In this document: positions 8,798 to 17,135 of the stretch, piece after piece
Position numbering within the stretch: the stretch's first letter is position 1
How the letters are laid out: each line of letters begins with the position of its first letter
NCBI RefSeq assembly: GCF_040372045.1
Contig: NZ_BAABWH010000008.1
Length of the DNA stretch: 64,000 nt
From: Thalassolituus sp006212115
GTDB taxonomy: Bacteria; Pseudomonadota; Gammaproteobacteria; Pseudomonadales; Oceanobacteraceae
Strand: one strand, 5' to 3'
Notes under the pieces: generated by a model
The model's database searches: none
What the model was told of the DNA's origin: nothing
The model's input: only the letters and a program-made list of their open reading frames with translations
Position numbers and translations under genes: made by a program

Positions 8798-8824
8798 TAA
8801 AGTTCTTGGTCAACAGGCCGTCAT
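8798..8824 (+). promoter_or_regulatory. Candidate FliA (sigma-28) promoter for fliS
   Basis: TAAAGTTC, 11 bp, GCCGTCAT. The flagellar consensus is TAAAGTTT-N11-GCCGATAA, so the -35 has one mismatch, the spacing is exact and the -10 keeps GCCG. It lies 64 bp before the fliS ATG. Confidence 0.65.
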
Positions 8825-8887
8825 AAGAAATATCACATGGTTAAGTGCGCCCTGATGTTTGGGCCGCTATTGGCAGGAGATTTGTTT

Positions 8888-9346
8888 ATGTATCAATCGG
8901 GCGCGTCGCAATACCAGAAGGTTAACGTTACGTCAGAAGTTCTCGATGCAGATCCTCATCGTCTTATTCAGTTGCTGATGGAAGCCGCATTGACACGTAT
9001 GGCCCAGGCGAAAGGTGCGATTCAGCGTAAAGATATGCAGGAGAAAGCCAGCTTACTTGGTCGGGTAAACGAAATTATTCAGACTCTGCAATCCAGCCTT
9101 GATCACAATCAGGGTGGCGATCTTGCGGGTAATCTTGATCGGTTGTACGACTACATGGTTCGCCGTTTGCTGGAAGCCAGCGGAAAAAACAGCACAGACA
9201 TGATCGATGAAGTGATGGGTCTGATGCTTGAAGTGAAAACTGGCTGGGACGGTATCCGACAAGAATATCTTGAAAGCGTACACGGTGTTCGTAAAGAAAC
9301 CGACGATGGCGCACCCGGTCGACTTTCTAGCTCTGTATCTGCTTGA
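8888..9346 (+). CDS. fliS: FliS, flagellin export chaperone
   Basis: FliS binds the C-terminus of flagellin in the cytoplasm and keeps it unfolded until export. The start is ATG 8888 (MYQSGASQYQKVNV), with CAGGAGA 7 nt upstream; an in-frame ATG at 8837 would add 17 residues with no homology and a poorer ribosome site. 152 residues; the family motif ADPHRLIQLLMEAAL follows the N-terminus and helical segments fill the rest. It is not next to fliD as usual. A good rho-independent terminator follows, so it is probably a single-gene transcript. Confidence 0.93.
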   Translation: MYQSGASQYQKVNVTSEVLDADPHRLIQLLMEAALTRMAQAKGAIQRKDMQEKASLLGRVNEIIQTLQSSLDHNQGGDLAGNLDRLYDYMVRRLLEASGKNSTDMIDEVMGLMLEVKTGWDGIRQEYLESVHGVRKETDDGAPGRLSSSVSA

Positions 9347-9382
9347 TATAGCGCGAATTTTTATTTCTGTGCGACATCCTTT

Positions 9383-9404
9383 GCCCTCTTTAAGAGGGCT
9401 TTTT
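9383..9404 (+). terminator. Rho-independent terminator after fliS
   Basis: GCCCTC (9383-9388) pairs with GAGGGC (9394-9399) over a 5-nt loop, followed by TTTTT. It lies 36 bp after the fliS stop. Confidence 0.85.
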
Positions 9405-9489
9405 ATTGTCCTTCGACGACAAAAATGGCTTTTTATTCCTACTAAAGTCGCAATTTTGAGCTGACTGGATAAGTTTTAACGTCAGAAGT

Positions 9490-9518
9490 TTGACTTAGTC
9501 GCATTTTGATACTTAACT
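9490..9518 (+). promoter_or_regulatory. Possible sigma-70 promoter for fleQ
   Basis: TTGACT, 17 bp, TTAACT. The -35 is good (5 of 6) and the -10 weak. It lies about 70 bp before the fleQ ATG, and no -24/-12 element was found there, which suits a gene at the top of the hierarchy. Confidence 0.35.
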
Positions 9519-9588
9519 GAAAAAAGGGAAGTCAATCGAATGGCGTCACACGCGCTATTCAATGTTCATTGAGGGTAGGTCATCATCC

Positions 9589-11046
9589 ATGTGGCGAGAA
9601 ATCAAAATTTTACTTGTCGATGATAACGAGCAACGCCGACACGATTTGCAGGTGATTCTGGATTTCTTAGGTGAGGAAGTCATCGTTGCTGGTTCTTCGG
9701 AATGGCGCCAGCAGGCTGAGTCTGCGGTCGAAGAAAGTACAGAAATCAGTGCAGTGATTCTGGGGGATTGTCAGAATCAGTCATTGGATTCGGTGCTGGA
9801 TGCCATGCTGGGTTGGGATAAGGGACTGCCGTTTTTGTATGTGGGTAGCCAGACTCAACCTGAAGACCTTCCTGAAAATCTACGTCGTGGCATTCTTGCC
9901 ACGCTGGCCATGCCGCCCAGCTACAACAAAATGCTGGATAGTTTGCATCGTTGCCAGGTATTCCGTGAGCAATACACACACAACCGCAGCCGCGGTGAGC
10001 GTCGCGAAGTTCAGCTGTTCCGCAGCCTTGTCGGAACCAGCCGCCAGATTCAGCACGTACGAGAGCTGATCATGCAGGTCGCTGATAAAGACGTGAGCGT
10101 TATGATTCAGGGCGAAAGCGGAACCGGTAAAGAAGTTGTCGCGCGTAACCTTCATTACCATTCACATCGCCGTAACAAGCCATTTGTGCCGGTAAACTGT
10201 GGTGCTATTCCCGCTGAGCTTCTCGAAAGTGAGCTGTTCGGGCATGAGAAAGGTGCTTTCACCGGAGCTATCAACAGCCGTCCGGGTCGTTTCGAGCTGG
10301 CTGAAGGCGGGACGCTGTTTCTGGACGAGATTGGCGATATGCCACTTAACATGCAGGTTAAGATTCTGCGCGTTCTGCAGGAGCATACTTTTGAGCGTGT
10401 AGGCAGCAACAAGACGCTGAAGGCGAACGTGCGTGTGATCGCTGCGACGCATAAAAATCTCGAGAAGATGATTGAAGAGGGGACGTTCCGTGAGGATCTG
10501 TACTACCGACTGAATGTCTTCCCAATTGATATGCCTTCCCTGCGGGAGCGTGTCGAAGATTTACCGCTGCTTCTGAATGAGTTGATCTCACGTCTTGAGA
10601 ATGAAAAGCGTGGCTCCATCCGTTTTAATTCAGCAGCGATTATGTCGCTCTGCCGCCACGAGTGGCACGGTAACGTCCGTGAGCTGGCAAACCTGGTCGA
10701 ACGTCTGGCGATTCTGCATCCGTACGGTGTGATTGGTGTTAACGAACTACCGAAGAAATTCCGTCACGTTGATGAGGACGACGAGCAGTACACACCGCCA
10801 GTTGTTGCTGATGTCACGCAAAATGAAGGACTTGCGGGGGTCGATAGTCCTGCGTTGCTGCCGGTTAACGGCCTTGATTTACGTGAGTATCTGTCCGACC
10901 TTGAATGCTCTCTGATTCAGCAAGCGCTTGACGATGCGAATGGCGTAGTGGCCCGCGCGGCTGAGAAGCTGAGCATTCGTCGTACTACGCTGGTAGAGAA
11001 AATGCGTAAGTACAACATCAATCGAAAAGAGAAAGACATGGCCTGA
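9589..11046 (+). CDS. fleQ: FleQ, sigma-54 activator and master regulator of flagellar genes
   Basis: FleQ switches on the early flagellar genes with RNA polymerase-sigma-54; in Pseudomonas it also answers to c-di-GMP and FleN. The start is ATG 9589 (MWREIKILLVDDN), with AGGGTAGG about 9 nt upstream; 485 residues. An atypical receiver (1-120) is followed by LFRSLVGTS, the AAA+ core with Walker A GESGTGKE (from 175) and the sigma-54-contact loop GAFTGA (222-227), then RFNSAAIMSLCRHEW and a C-terminal Fis-type helix-turn-helix (RAAEKLSIRRTTLVEKMRKY). Whole-length similarity to Pseudomonas FleQ is strong. It is bracketed by terminators, so it is monocistronic. Confidence 0.96.
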   Translation: MWREIKILLVDDNEQRRHDLQVILDFLGEEVIVAGSSEWRQQAESAVEESTEISAVILGDCQNQSLDSVLDAMLGWDKGLPFLYVGSQTQPEDLPENLRRGILATLAMPPSYNKMLDSLHRCQVFREQYTHNRSRGERREVQLFRSLVGTSRQIQHVRELIMQVADKDVSVMIQGESGTGKEVVARNLHYHSHRRNKPFVPVNCGAIPAELLESELFGHEKGAFTGAINSRPGRFELAEGGTLFLDEIGDMPLNMQVKILRVLQEHTFERVGSNKTLKANVRVIAATHKNLEKMIEEGTFREDLYYRLNVFPIDMPSLRERVEDLPLLLNELISRLENEKRGSIRFNSAAIMSLCRHEWHGNVRELANLVERLAILHPYGVIGVNELPKKFRHVDEDDEQYTPPVVADVTQNEGLAGVDSPALLPVNGLDLREYLSDLECSLIQQALDDANGVVARAAEKLSIRRTTLVEKMRKYNINRKEKDMA

Positions 11047-11067
11047 GCGCTGAGTCATTTCTACGAG

Positions 11068-11095
11068 TAGCCCGCCCTGTGCGGGCTATTTTTTT
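11068..11095 (+). terminator. Rho-independent terminator after fleQ
   Basis: TAGCCCGC (11068-11075) and GCGGGCTA (11081-11088) form a perfect 8-bp stem with a 5-nt loop, followed by seven Ts. Confidence 0.95.
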
Positions 11096-11157
11096 ATCTG
11101 CTTCTTACCAGCCTTAGCAGCTGTCATTCCTACTTGTGCAGTGTCTTAGCCAACCTA

Positions 11158-11172
11158 TGGCACGCTAATTGC
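11158..11172 (+). promoter_or_regulatory. Sigma-54 promoter of fleSR
   Basis: TGGCAC-N5-TTGC, a perfect -24/-12 match with 10 bp between GG and GC. It lies 57 bp before the fleS ATG and just after the fleQ terminator. Confidence 0.9.
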
Positions 11173-11229
11173 CCAATACCCATTAGTGACATTTTTCCGC
11201 CGCATTTTTGGCGAACTGATGAGGTATTT

Positions 11230-12429
11230 ATGGCGAGCGTAGCATTAACTTCGGTTCAGGATGATCAACAGCCGCTAGACCCGGTCGAGCTGAAGCGCGC
11301 ATTCAATATGTTTAATGAGATGTCGCAGCAGCTTACTGATTCGTACGCTTTCCTCGAAAACAAAGTCGAGCAGCTCAGCGGTGAACTGGCGACGGTATCA
11401 GCGCAGCGAATGAACGAGCTGGCTGAAAAAGAGCGCCTGGCAGACCGTCTTGAAAGCCTGCTGCAAATGCTACCCGCAGGCGTGCTCCTATTGGATGAGT
11501 ACGGTGTCATCGTGCAGAGTAATCCTGCCGCTGAGGATCTGCTGTTGGCTGCGTCGGGTGAGGCAACCTTGCTTGGACAGCGCTGGCGTACGGTGATTCA
11601 GCGTTGCTTTAAGCCTCGCCGGGACGATGGACATGAGATTTCTTTGGTTGACGGTCGTCGTGTGAGCTTGCGTACCGCCGCCATGAGTAATGAGCGTGGG
11701 CAGCTTATTCTGTTAACGGATCTGACCGAAACCCGTGCTCTGCAATCTCAACTTGCGCAACATGAACGTTTGTCGGCCATGGGTAAGATGGTCGCTTCAT
11801 TGGCACATCAGATTCGCACGCCACTCGCTGCCGCCACTCTTTACGCAGGCCATCTGCATTCCGATAACCTCGCCGAAGAACATCGTATTCGCTTTGCCGG
11901 AAAACTGCAGGAGCGTCTGCATCATCTGGAGAGCCAGGTGCGGGATATGCTGATTTTCGCGCGCGGCGAAGCACCGCTTAATGACCATGTTCAGGTGTCT
12001 GACCTGATTGCCGGGATAGAAGCTGCAATGGAAGTGCCGATGGCTCAGAGCGGCGCAGTATGCACCATCCAGAATGAAGCGGGCGAAGCAGCACTTATGT
12101 GCAATCGCGACTCTTTAATCAGCGCAGTGATGAATCTGATCAACAATGCGCTGGAGTCATGTGAGCATCCTATCGAAATTATTTTATGTGTTAATCGTGA
12201 TGAGCAGGGGCGTCTGCGCATCGCGGTTATGGACAACGGTCCGGGTCTGCCCGACGACAAAAAACACCGCATGATGGAACCCTTCTTTACCACCAAAAGT
12301 AATGGCACAGGCCTTGGGCTGGCGGTTGTTCAGGCGGTCGTCCGGGCGCATCACGGTGACTTTAATTTAACTGACAGTCCACTAGGTGGGGTGTCTGCCG
12401 AATTGTATTTGCCACTGGCTCGTGGCTGA
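11230..12429 (+). CDS. fleS: FleS (FlrB-type) sensor histidine kinase of the flagellar cascade
   Basis: FleS phosphorylates FleR, which turns on the basal-body and hook genes. ATG 11230 follows GAGG with 6 nt; an upstream TTG in frame falls inside the promoter and is rejected. 399 residues with no membrane segment, so cytoplasmic. A coiled coil (about 35-80) leads into a PAS domain (MLPAGVLLLDEYGVIVQSNPAA starts it), then the H-box SLAHQIRTPLAAATLYAG (His at 193) and the ATPase with N box NLINNALE, G1 MDNGPGLPDD and G2 GTGLGLAVV. It is 22 bp from fleR in one operon. Confidence 0.95.
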   Translation: MASVALTSVQDDQQPLDPVELKRAFNMFNEMSQQLTDSYAFLENKVEQLSGELATVSAQRMNELAEKERLADRLESLLQMLPAGVLLLDEYGVIVQSNPAAEDLLLAASGEATLLGQRWRTVIQRCFKPRRDDGHEISLVDGRRVSLRTAAMSNERGQLILLTDLTETRALQSQLAQHERLSAMGKMVASLAHQIRTPLAAATLYAGHLHSDNLAEEHRIRFAGKLQERLHHLESQVRDMLIFARGEAPLNDHVQVSDLIAGIEAAMEVPMAQSGAVCTIQNEAGEAALMCNRDSLISAVMNLINNALESCEHPIEIILCVNRDEQGRLRIAVMDNGPGLPDDKKHRMMEPFFTTKSNGTGLGLAVVQAVVRAHHGDFNLTDSPLGGVSAELYLPLARG

Positions 12430-12451
12430 TTGACGTTAGAGAGGAATAAGT

Positions 12452-13822
12452 ATGCGTTTACTCGTTGTTGAAGATGATCCAACCCTACGCGAAGCCGTAG
12501 TGGATACCCTGAAAATGAAAGGGTATGACGTCAAAGAAGCGCCGAATGGTATCGAAGCGGTTGCACTGTTGAATCATCATCAGTTTGATGTGGTGCTGTC
12601 GGATATCAATATGCCGGGTATGGACGGACTTGAGTTACTCAATCATATTAAACAGCAGCATCCATGGTTACCGGTGCTACTGATGACGGCGTATGGCGAC
12701 GTCTCGCAAGCGGTTCAGGCGATGCAGAAAGGCGCTGACGATTACCTGATGAAGCCTTTTGAACTCCGCGAATTGGAAGCGCTGTTAAAGCCCTACGTTC
12801 AGGGTGATGCCAGCGTTTCGGACAAGGATCAGCCAGTGTGTGAGGCGTTTGCTTCACAGCAACTTTTCCAGATGGCGATGCGGGTTGCAGCGACCGACTC
12901 TACGGTATTAATCAGTGGTGAGAGTGGTACCGGTAAAGAAGTCCTTGCGCGCTACGTGCATCAGAATTCGCCACGAAAAAGCGGTCCTTTTATTGCGTTA
13001 AATTGTGCGGCGATCCCCGAAAATATGCTCGAAGCCATGCTGTTTGGTTACGAGAAAGGGGCGTTCACAGGTGCTTACAGTGCCATGCCGGGTAAGTTCG
13101 AACAGGCCGACGGCGGCACCATTCTCTTAGATGAAATTACTGAGATGGATATGGGGCTTCAGGCTAAGCTTCTGCGCGTATTGCAGGAACGTCAGGTGGA
13201 GCGACTCGGTGGCAAAAAAACCATCGACCTGAATGTCCGGATCATTGCGACCACTAACCGTGATCTCGCAGATTATGTCGCCGAGGGTAATTTCCGTGAG
13301 GATCTCTATTACCGTTTAACGGTATTCCCATTGCAGTGGCTGCCACTGCGCGAACGTCGCGAAGATATTCTGCCACTCGCTCGCCGTTTGCTGAATCATC
13401 ACGCGGATAAAATGAAGCGTCCGGCACCGGTATTACACCCGGATGCCGAGCGTAAGCTGATTACTCATTCCTGGCCGGGTAATGTCCGCGAGCTGGATAA
13501 CACCGTACAGAGAGCATTAATCATGCAAACGGGCGCTCAGCTGAATGCCAATGACTTTATCCTGACTCCGGTGCCGAAAAATCGCCAGGTCAGCGCTGTC
13601 CCGACCGCTGAGATTCCCCCCGTTCCTGTTGATGAAGGTGAGTTGGGTTCAGACTTGCGTACCCGCGAGGTGGAGTTAATTGTCCGTGCGTTGAAAGAAG
13701 AACCCAGCCGGAAAGATGCCGCAGAGCGCCTTGGCATCAGCCCTCGTACTCTTCGCTATAAAGTCGCGCGCCTTCGTGATGAGGGTGTCGATGTTGAATC
13801 AATGGTGATGGCGGCGTCGTAA
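12452..13822 (+). CDS. fleR: FleR (FlrC-type) sigma-54 response regulator
   Basis: Partner of FleS; when phosphorylated it activates sigma-54 promoters of middle flagellar genes such as fliE onward. 456 residues: receiver with phospho-acceptor D51 (VVLSDINMPGMDG), AAA+ core with Walker A GESGTGKE (from 156) and GAFTGA loop (203-208), R-finger region FREDLYYRL, and a C-terminal Fis-type HTH (AAERLGISPRTLRYKVARL). The start is ATG 12452 after GAGAGGAAT. The loop is intact, so it should contact sigma-54. Confidence 0.96.
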   Translation: MRLLVVEDDPTLREAVVDTLKMKGYDVKEAPNGIEAVALLNHHQFDVVLSDINMPGMDGLELLNHIKQQHPWLPVLLMTAYGDVSQAVQAMQKGADDYLMKPFELRELEALLKPYVQGDASVSDKDQPVCEAFASQQLFQMAMRVAATDSTVLISGESGTGKEVLARYVHQNSPRKSGPFIALNCAAIPENMLEAMLFGYEKGAFTGAYSAMPGKFEQADGGTILLDEITEMDMGLQAKLLRVLQERQVERLGGKKTIDLNVRIIATTNRDLADYVAEGNFREDLYYRLTVFPLQWLPLRERREDILPLARRLLNHHADKMKRPAPVLHPDAERKLITHSWPGNVRELDNTVQRALIMQTGAQLNANDFILTPVPKNRQVSAVPTAEIPPVPVDEGELGSDLRTREVELIVRALKEEPSRKDAAERLGISPRTLRYKVARLRDEGVDVESMVMAAS

Positions 13823-13831
13823 CGGTAAATC

Positions 13832-13847
13832 TGGCAAGGCGTTTGCA
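13832..13847 (+). promoter_or_regulatory. Sigma-54 promoter of fliEFGHIJ
   Basis: TGGCAA-N5-TTGCA with the GG-N10-GC spacing, 10 bp after the fleR stop and 82 bp before the fliE ATG. Confidence 0.88.
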
Positions 13848-13928
13848 ACGTCAAAGAAAGCCCCAGAAAAATATCAAAAAAGTGTCAAAAAAAAGTTACC
13901 GGGGCCATTGCTGATAAGGGTGTGAATC

Positions 13929-14348
13929 ATGGTTGATCGTGTTGATGTAAGTTCCGTTCTGATGCAGATGCGACAGGTTAAAGACCAGTTGCGTTCTCAG
14001 AATGAAATGGCGACGCAGGGCGTGCGTCCAAACACGGAAATGGATGCCGTTTCACGTATTGCGCAGCAGGCCGAGCAGGTGTCGTCGGTGCCTGCAACTC
14101 AACAGGTCAGCGGTGACAATACTGTTCCCGATTTTCAGTCGATGTTTAAGAACGCGATTGATAACGTCAACGAGAACCAGAAAACTGCGGCGCAGTTAGC
14201 GACCCGGTTTGAACAGGGCGACCCATCGATTGACTTACCAGAAGTCATGATTGCGTTGCAAAAATCCAGTGTGTCTTTTCAGGCGATGACTCAGGTTAGA
14301 AATAAGCTGGTCGAAGCCTATAAAGACATTATGAACATGCCTGTTTAA
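13929..14348 (+). CDS. fliE: FliE, MS ring-rod junction protein
   Basis: FliE links the MS ring to the proximal rod and is among the first exported subunits. 139 residues, a little longer than the usual 105-110 because of the N-terminal segment (QQAEQVSSVPATQQVSGDN). The conserved C-terminal half is present: FQSMFKNAIDNVNENQKTA, then DLPEVMIALQKSSVSFQAM and QVRNKLVEAYKDIMNMPV. First gene of the fliEFGHIJ operon, 11 bp before fliF. Confidence 0.95.
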   Translation: MVDRVDVSSVLMQMRQVKDQLRSQNEMATQGVRPNTEMDAVSRIAQQAEQVSSVPATQQVSGDNTVPDFQSMFKNAIDNVNENQKTAAQLATRFEQGDPSIDLPEVMIALQKSSVSFQAMTQVRNKLVEAYKDIMNMPV

Positions 14349-14359
14349 TGGTCTGAATT

Positions 14360-16099
14360 ATGGAAAACGTTCCTGCACAGGCAGGCGCAGCCGCTGAGGG
14401 TGCACCTGCTTCTAACCCCGAAAATCAGACCGCGCCCGACAGCATATCCGGCGGTTCTGCGGCTGCTTCAGAGACAACCGGGCATCCGTTACTTGCTGGT
14501 TTCAGTGCATTACCAATGACTCGCCAGGTGATGGCGATTGGCGGTATTGCATTAGTCGTCGCGATTGGTATCGCGGTGATGATCTGGTCTGGTGAGCCTA
14601 CGTACAAACCCCTTATTCACCGCATGCAGGATCACAATGCGCAGGATATTGTTGAAATCCTGAATCGCGAGAGCATTCCATTTCAGATTGATCCCACCAC
14701 CCAGGTATTGATGGTCGAAGCCGGTGATGTGCACGAGGCCCGTATGAAGCTCGCGGCGGCCAGCTTAATCGACGATAAAACGGTGGGCCTCGAAGTGCTC
14801 GAGCAGGACAGTGCGCTGGGCACCAGTCAGTTCATTGAGAATGCACGTTATCGCCGCGGACTTGAGGGTGAATTGGCGCGTACCATTGCCAGTGTTAAGT
14901 CAGTCCGCAATGCACGGGTGCATCTTGCTATTCCCCGTCAGTCTGTATTCGTCCGTGATCAGCGTAAGCCGCGGGCATCCGTATTTGTTGAACTTTATCC
15001 CGGTAGCAGCCTGAGTAAAGATCAGGTCGAGGCGGTCGTTAATCTGGTTGCGACCAGTGTCAGCGAGATGGATCGTTCAGACGTGTCCGTCGTCGACCAG
15101 CAGGGTAATCTGCTGTCAAAAATTGAAGACGATGCAGAAGAAATGTTGGCGGCTCGTCAGCTCGACTACCGTGAGAAGGTCGAGACCTCTATTTCTGATG
15201 CGGTAAATAATATTCTGAAACCCGTACTGGGGTCGGCCAATTATAAGGCTGAAGTCTCGGCGGATATTGATTTCACCGTTCGTGAAGAAAGCTCAGAATT
15301 ATTTAACCCAGATCTGATTGCCTTGCGCAGTGAGCAGGTTATTGATGAGCAGAATTCGTCTGACCTTGGTGGAGGTATCCCCGGTGCGCTATCGAATCAG
15401 CCACCACCTGATGCCATTGCACCGGAAGAAGCCATTGGCGCAGGCGGTGCCGGTGCAGCTGGTGGCGCGGCAGGTAAACGTCGATCTGAAGCTACCCGAA
15501 ATTACGAAGTAGACCGTACGTTGAGCTATCGCCAGCACTCGGTGGGTGATATTCGCCGTCTGACCGTCGCTGTCGTGGTCAATGACAAAGCAGTGTTGGA
15601 TGCCGAGGGTAATACTGTGATGCAGCCATGGACTGTCGACGATCTGCAGCGTATCGAAACCTTGGTTAAAGATGCGGTCGGCTTTAATGCGGCGCGTGGC
15701 GACAGTGTGAACGTCATTAATTCGCCATTTATGGGCGATGACTCGCAAACACTTGGTGAGCCGGATATCTGGACACAGCCTTGGTTCTGGGAACTGGTCA
15801 AACAAGTACTTGCTGGGTTGTTTGTTCTGATTCTGATCTTCGGTGTGATCCGTCCTACGATCAAAAGCATTACCAACAAAGGTCGTGAAGAAAGTGACTT
15901 ACTGCTCGATGAACTTGAAGATGCCGAAGCAGGATTGGATGATGATAAGGTCACCCTGGCTGGTATGGATGAGTACCTGCTACCGGGTGCATCCGAAAGT
16001 TATGAGCGTCAACTCGATGCGTTGAAAGGTCTGATTGCGGAAGATCCAGCGCGTGTTGCTCAGGTGGTAATTCAGTGGGTGAATGACGATGCCGGATAA
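14360..16099 (+). CDS. fliF: FliF, flagellar MS-ring protein
   Basis: FliF makes the inner-membrane MS ring on which the motor and export gate are built. 579 residues: a Gly/Ala/Ser-rich N-terminal tail, membrane segment 1 (about 57-77, AIGGIALVVAIGIAVMIW), the ring-building periplasmic domains (RYRRGLEGELARTIASV; VHLAIPRQSVFVRD), membrane segment 2 (about 478-499, VLAGLFVLILIFGVI) and a C-terminal cytoplasmic tail that binds FliG. The end overlaps the start of fliG by 17 bp. Confidence 0.96.
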   Translation: MENVPAQAGAAAEGAPASNPENQTAPDSISGGSAAASETTGHPLLAGFSALPMTRQVMAIGGIALVVAIGIAVMIWSGEPTYKPLIHRMQDHNAQDIVEILNRESIPFQIDPTTQVLMVEAGDVHEARMKLAAASLIDDKTVGLEVLEQDSALGTSQFIENARYRRGLEGELARTIASVKSVRNARVHLAIPRQSVFVRDQRKPRASVFVELYPGSSLSKDQVEAVVNLVATSVSEMDRSDVSVVDQQGNLLSKIEDDAEEMLAARQLDYREKVETSISDAVNNILKPVLGSANYKAEVSADIDFTVREESSELFNPDLIALRSEQVIDEQNSSDLGGGIPGALSNQPPPDAIAPEEAIGAGGAGAAGGAAGKRRSEATRNYEVDRTLSYRQHSVGDIRRLTVAVVVNDKAVLDAEGNTVMQPWTVDDLQRIETLVKDAVGFNAARGDSVNVINSPFMGDDSQTLGEPDIWTQPWFWELVKQVLAGLFVLILIFGVIRPTIKSITNKGREESDLLLDELEDAEAGLDDDKVTLAGMDEYLLPGASESYERQLDALKGLIAEDPARVAQVVIQWVNDDAG

Positions 16100-17120
16100 T
16101 ACAATGCCAGAGGCGGGCAACGCGCTCGCTAACCTCAGCAGAACAGAGCGCGCAGCTATTCTGTTAATGTCCCTCGGTGAGCAGGATGCTGCAGAAATTC
16201 TGAAGCACATGGGCCCGAAAGAAGTGCAGCGTGTTGGCTCGGCTATGGCGACCTTGACCAGTGTTAATCAGGGCCAGGTCGAAGGCGTTGTTTCTGAATT
16301 CCTTGACGCGGTAAGTGGCCAGACAGGCATGGGCCTTGGGGCGGACGACTACATCCGAAACATGCTGACTCAGGCACTGGGCCAGGATAAAGCTGGTGCA
16401 CTGATTGATCGGATTCTGCTGGGTGGTAACACTACTGGACTGGACTCGCTGAAATGGATGGAGCCGCGTCAGGTTGCAGACCTGATTCGTCATGAACATC
16501 CACAGATTCAGGCGATTGTTGTGTCATATCTGGATGCCGATCAGTCAGCCGAGGTTCTGTCTCTGTTTGATGAGAAAGTCGTGCTCGACATCATCATGCG
16601 CGTGGCGTCATTGGAGGCGGTACAGCCTGCGGCGCTGCAAGAACTGAATGACATTCTCGAACGTCAATTCTCTGGCAAGGCCGGGACTCAGACAACCACA
16701 ATGGGTGGTATCAAATGCGCTGCCAGCATCGTTAACTTCGTTGACAGTACGATCGCTTCTGAGCTGCTCGAGCAGATCAAAGAAGTCGACGAAGACCTCG
16801 GTACGCAAATCGAAGATCTTATGTTCGTATTCGACAATCTGGTGGACGTCGACGATCGTGGTATTCAGGCGCTGTTGCGGGAAGTATCAACCGACCTGTT
16901 GGTATTGGCTCTCAAGGGTGCCGATCCGGGTGTTCAGGAAAAGATCTTCAAGAATATGTCGAAACGTGCGGCCGAATTGCTGCGTGATGATCTGGATGCC
17001 AAAGGTCCGGTCAAACTCAGCGATGTGGAAGGCGCACAGAAAGAGATTCTTACCATTGCACGCCGTCTGGCCGATGCGGGTGAAATCATGCTCGGTGGTG
17101 GCGGTGAGGCCATGGTTTAA
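16083..17120 (+). CDS. fliG: FliG, flagellar motor switch protein
   Basis: FliG is the rotor part that meets the stator and reverses rotation. 345 residues from ATG 16083; ATG 16089 or 16104 are possible alternatives, since the first residues are not conserved. N domain (LSRTERAAILLMSLGEQDAAEILKH begins it), middle domain with the EHPQ motif (RHEHPQIQAIVVSYL), and the torque helix with alternating charges (VFDNLVDVDDRGIQALLREV). It overlaps fliF by 17 bp, so the two are probably coupled in translation. Confidence 0.96.
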   Translation: MTMPDNTMPEAGNALANLSRTERAAILLMSLGEQDAAEILKHMGPKEVQRVGSAMATLTSVNQGQVEGVVSEFLDAVSGQTGMGLGADDYIRNMLTQALGQDKAGALIDRILLGGNTTGLDSLKWMEPRQVADLIRHEHPQIQAIVVSYLDADQSAEVLSLFDEKVVLDIIMRVASLEAVQPAALQELNDILERQFSGKAGTQTTTMGGIKCAASIVNFVDSTIASELLEQIKEVDEDLGTQIEDLMFVFDNLVDVDDRGIQALLREVSTDLLVLALKGADPGVQEKIFKNMSKRAAELLRDDLDAKGPVKLSDVEGAQKEILTIARRLADAGEIMLGGGGEAMV

Positions 17121-17135
17121 GGGGTGTAGTAACGC

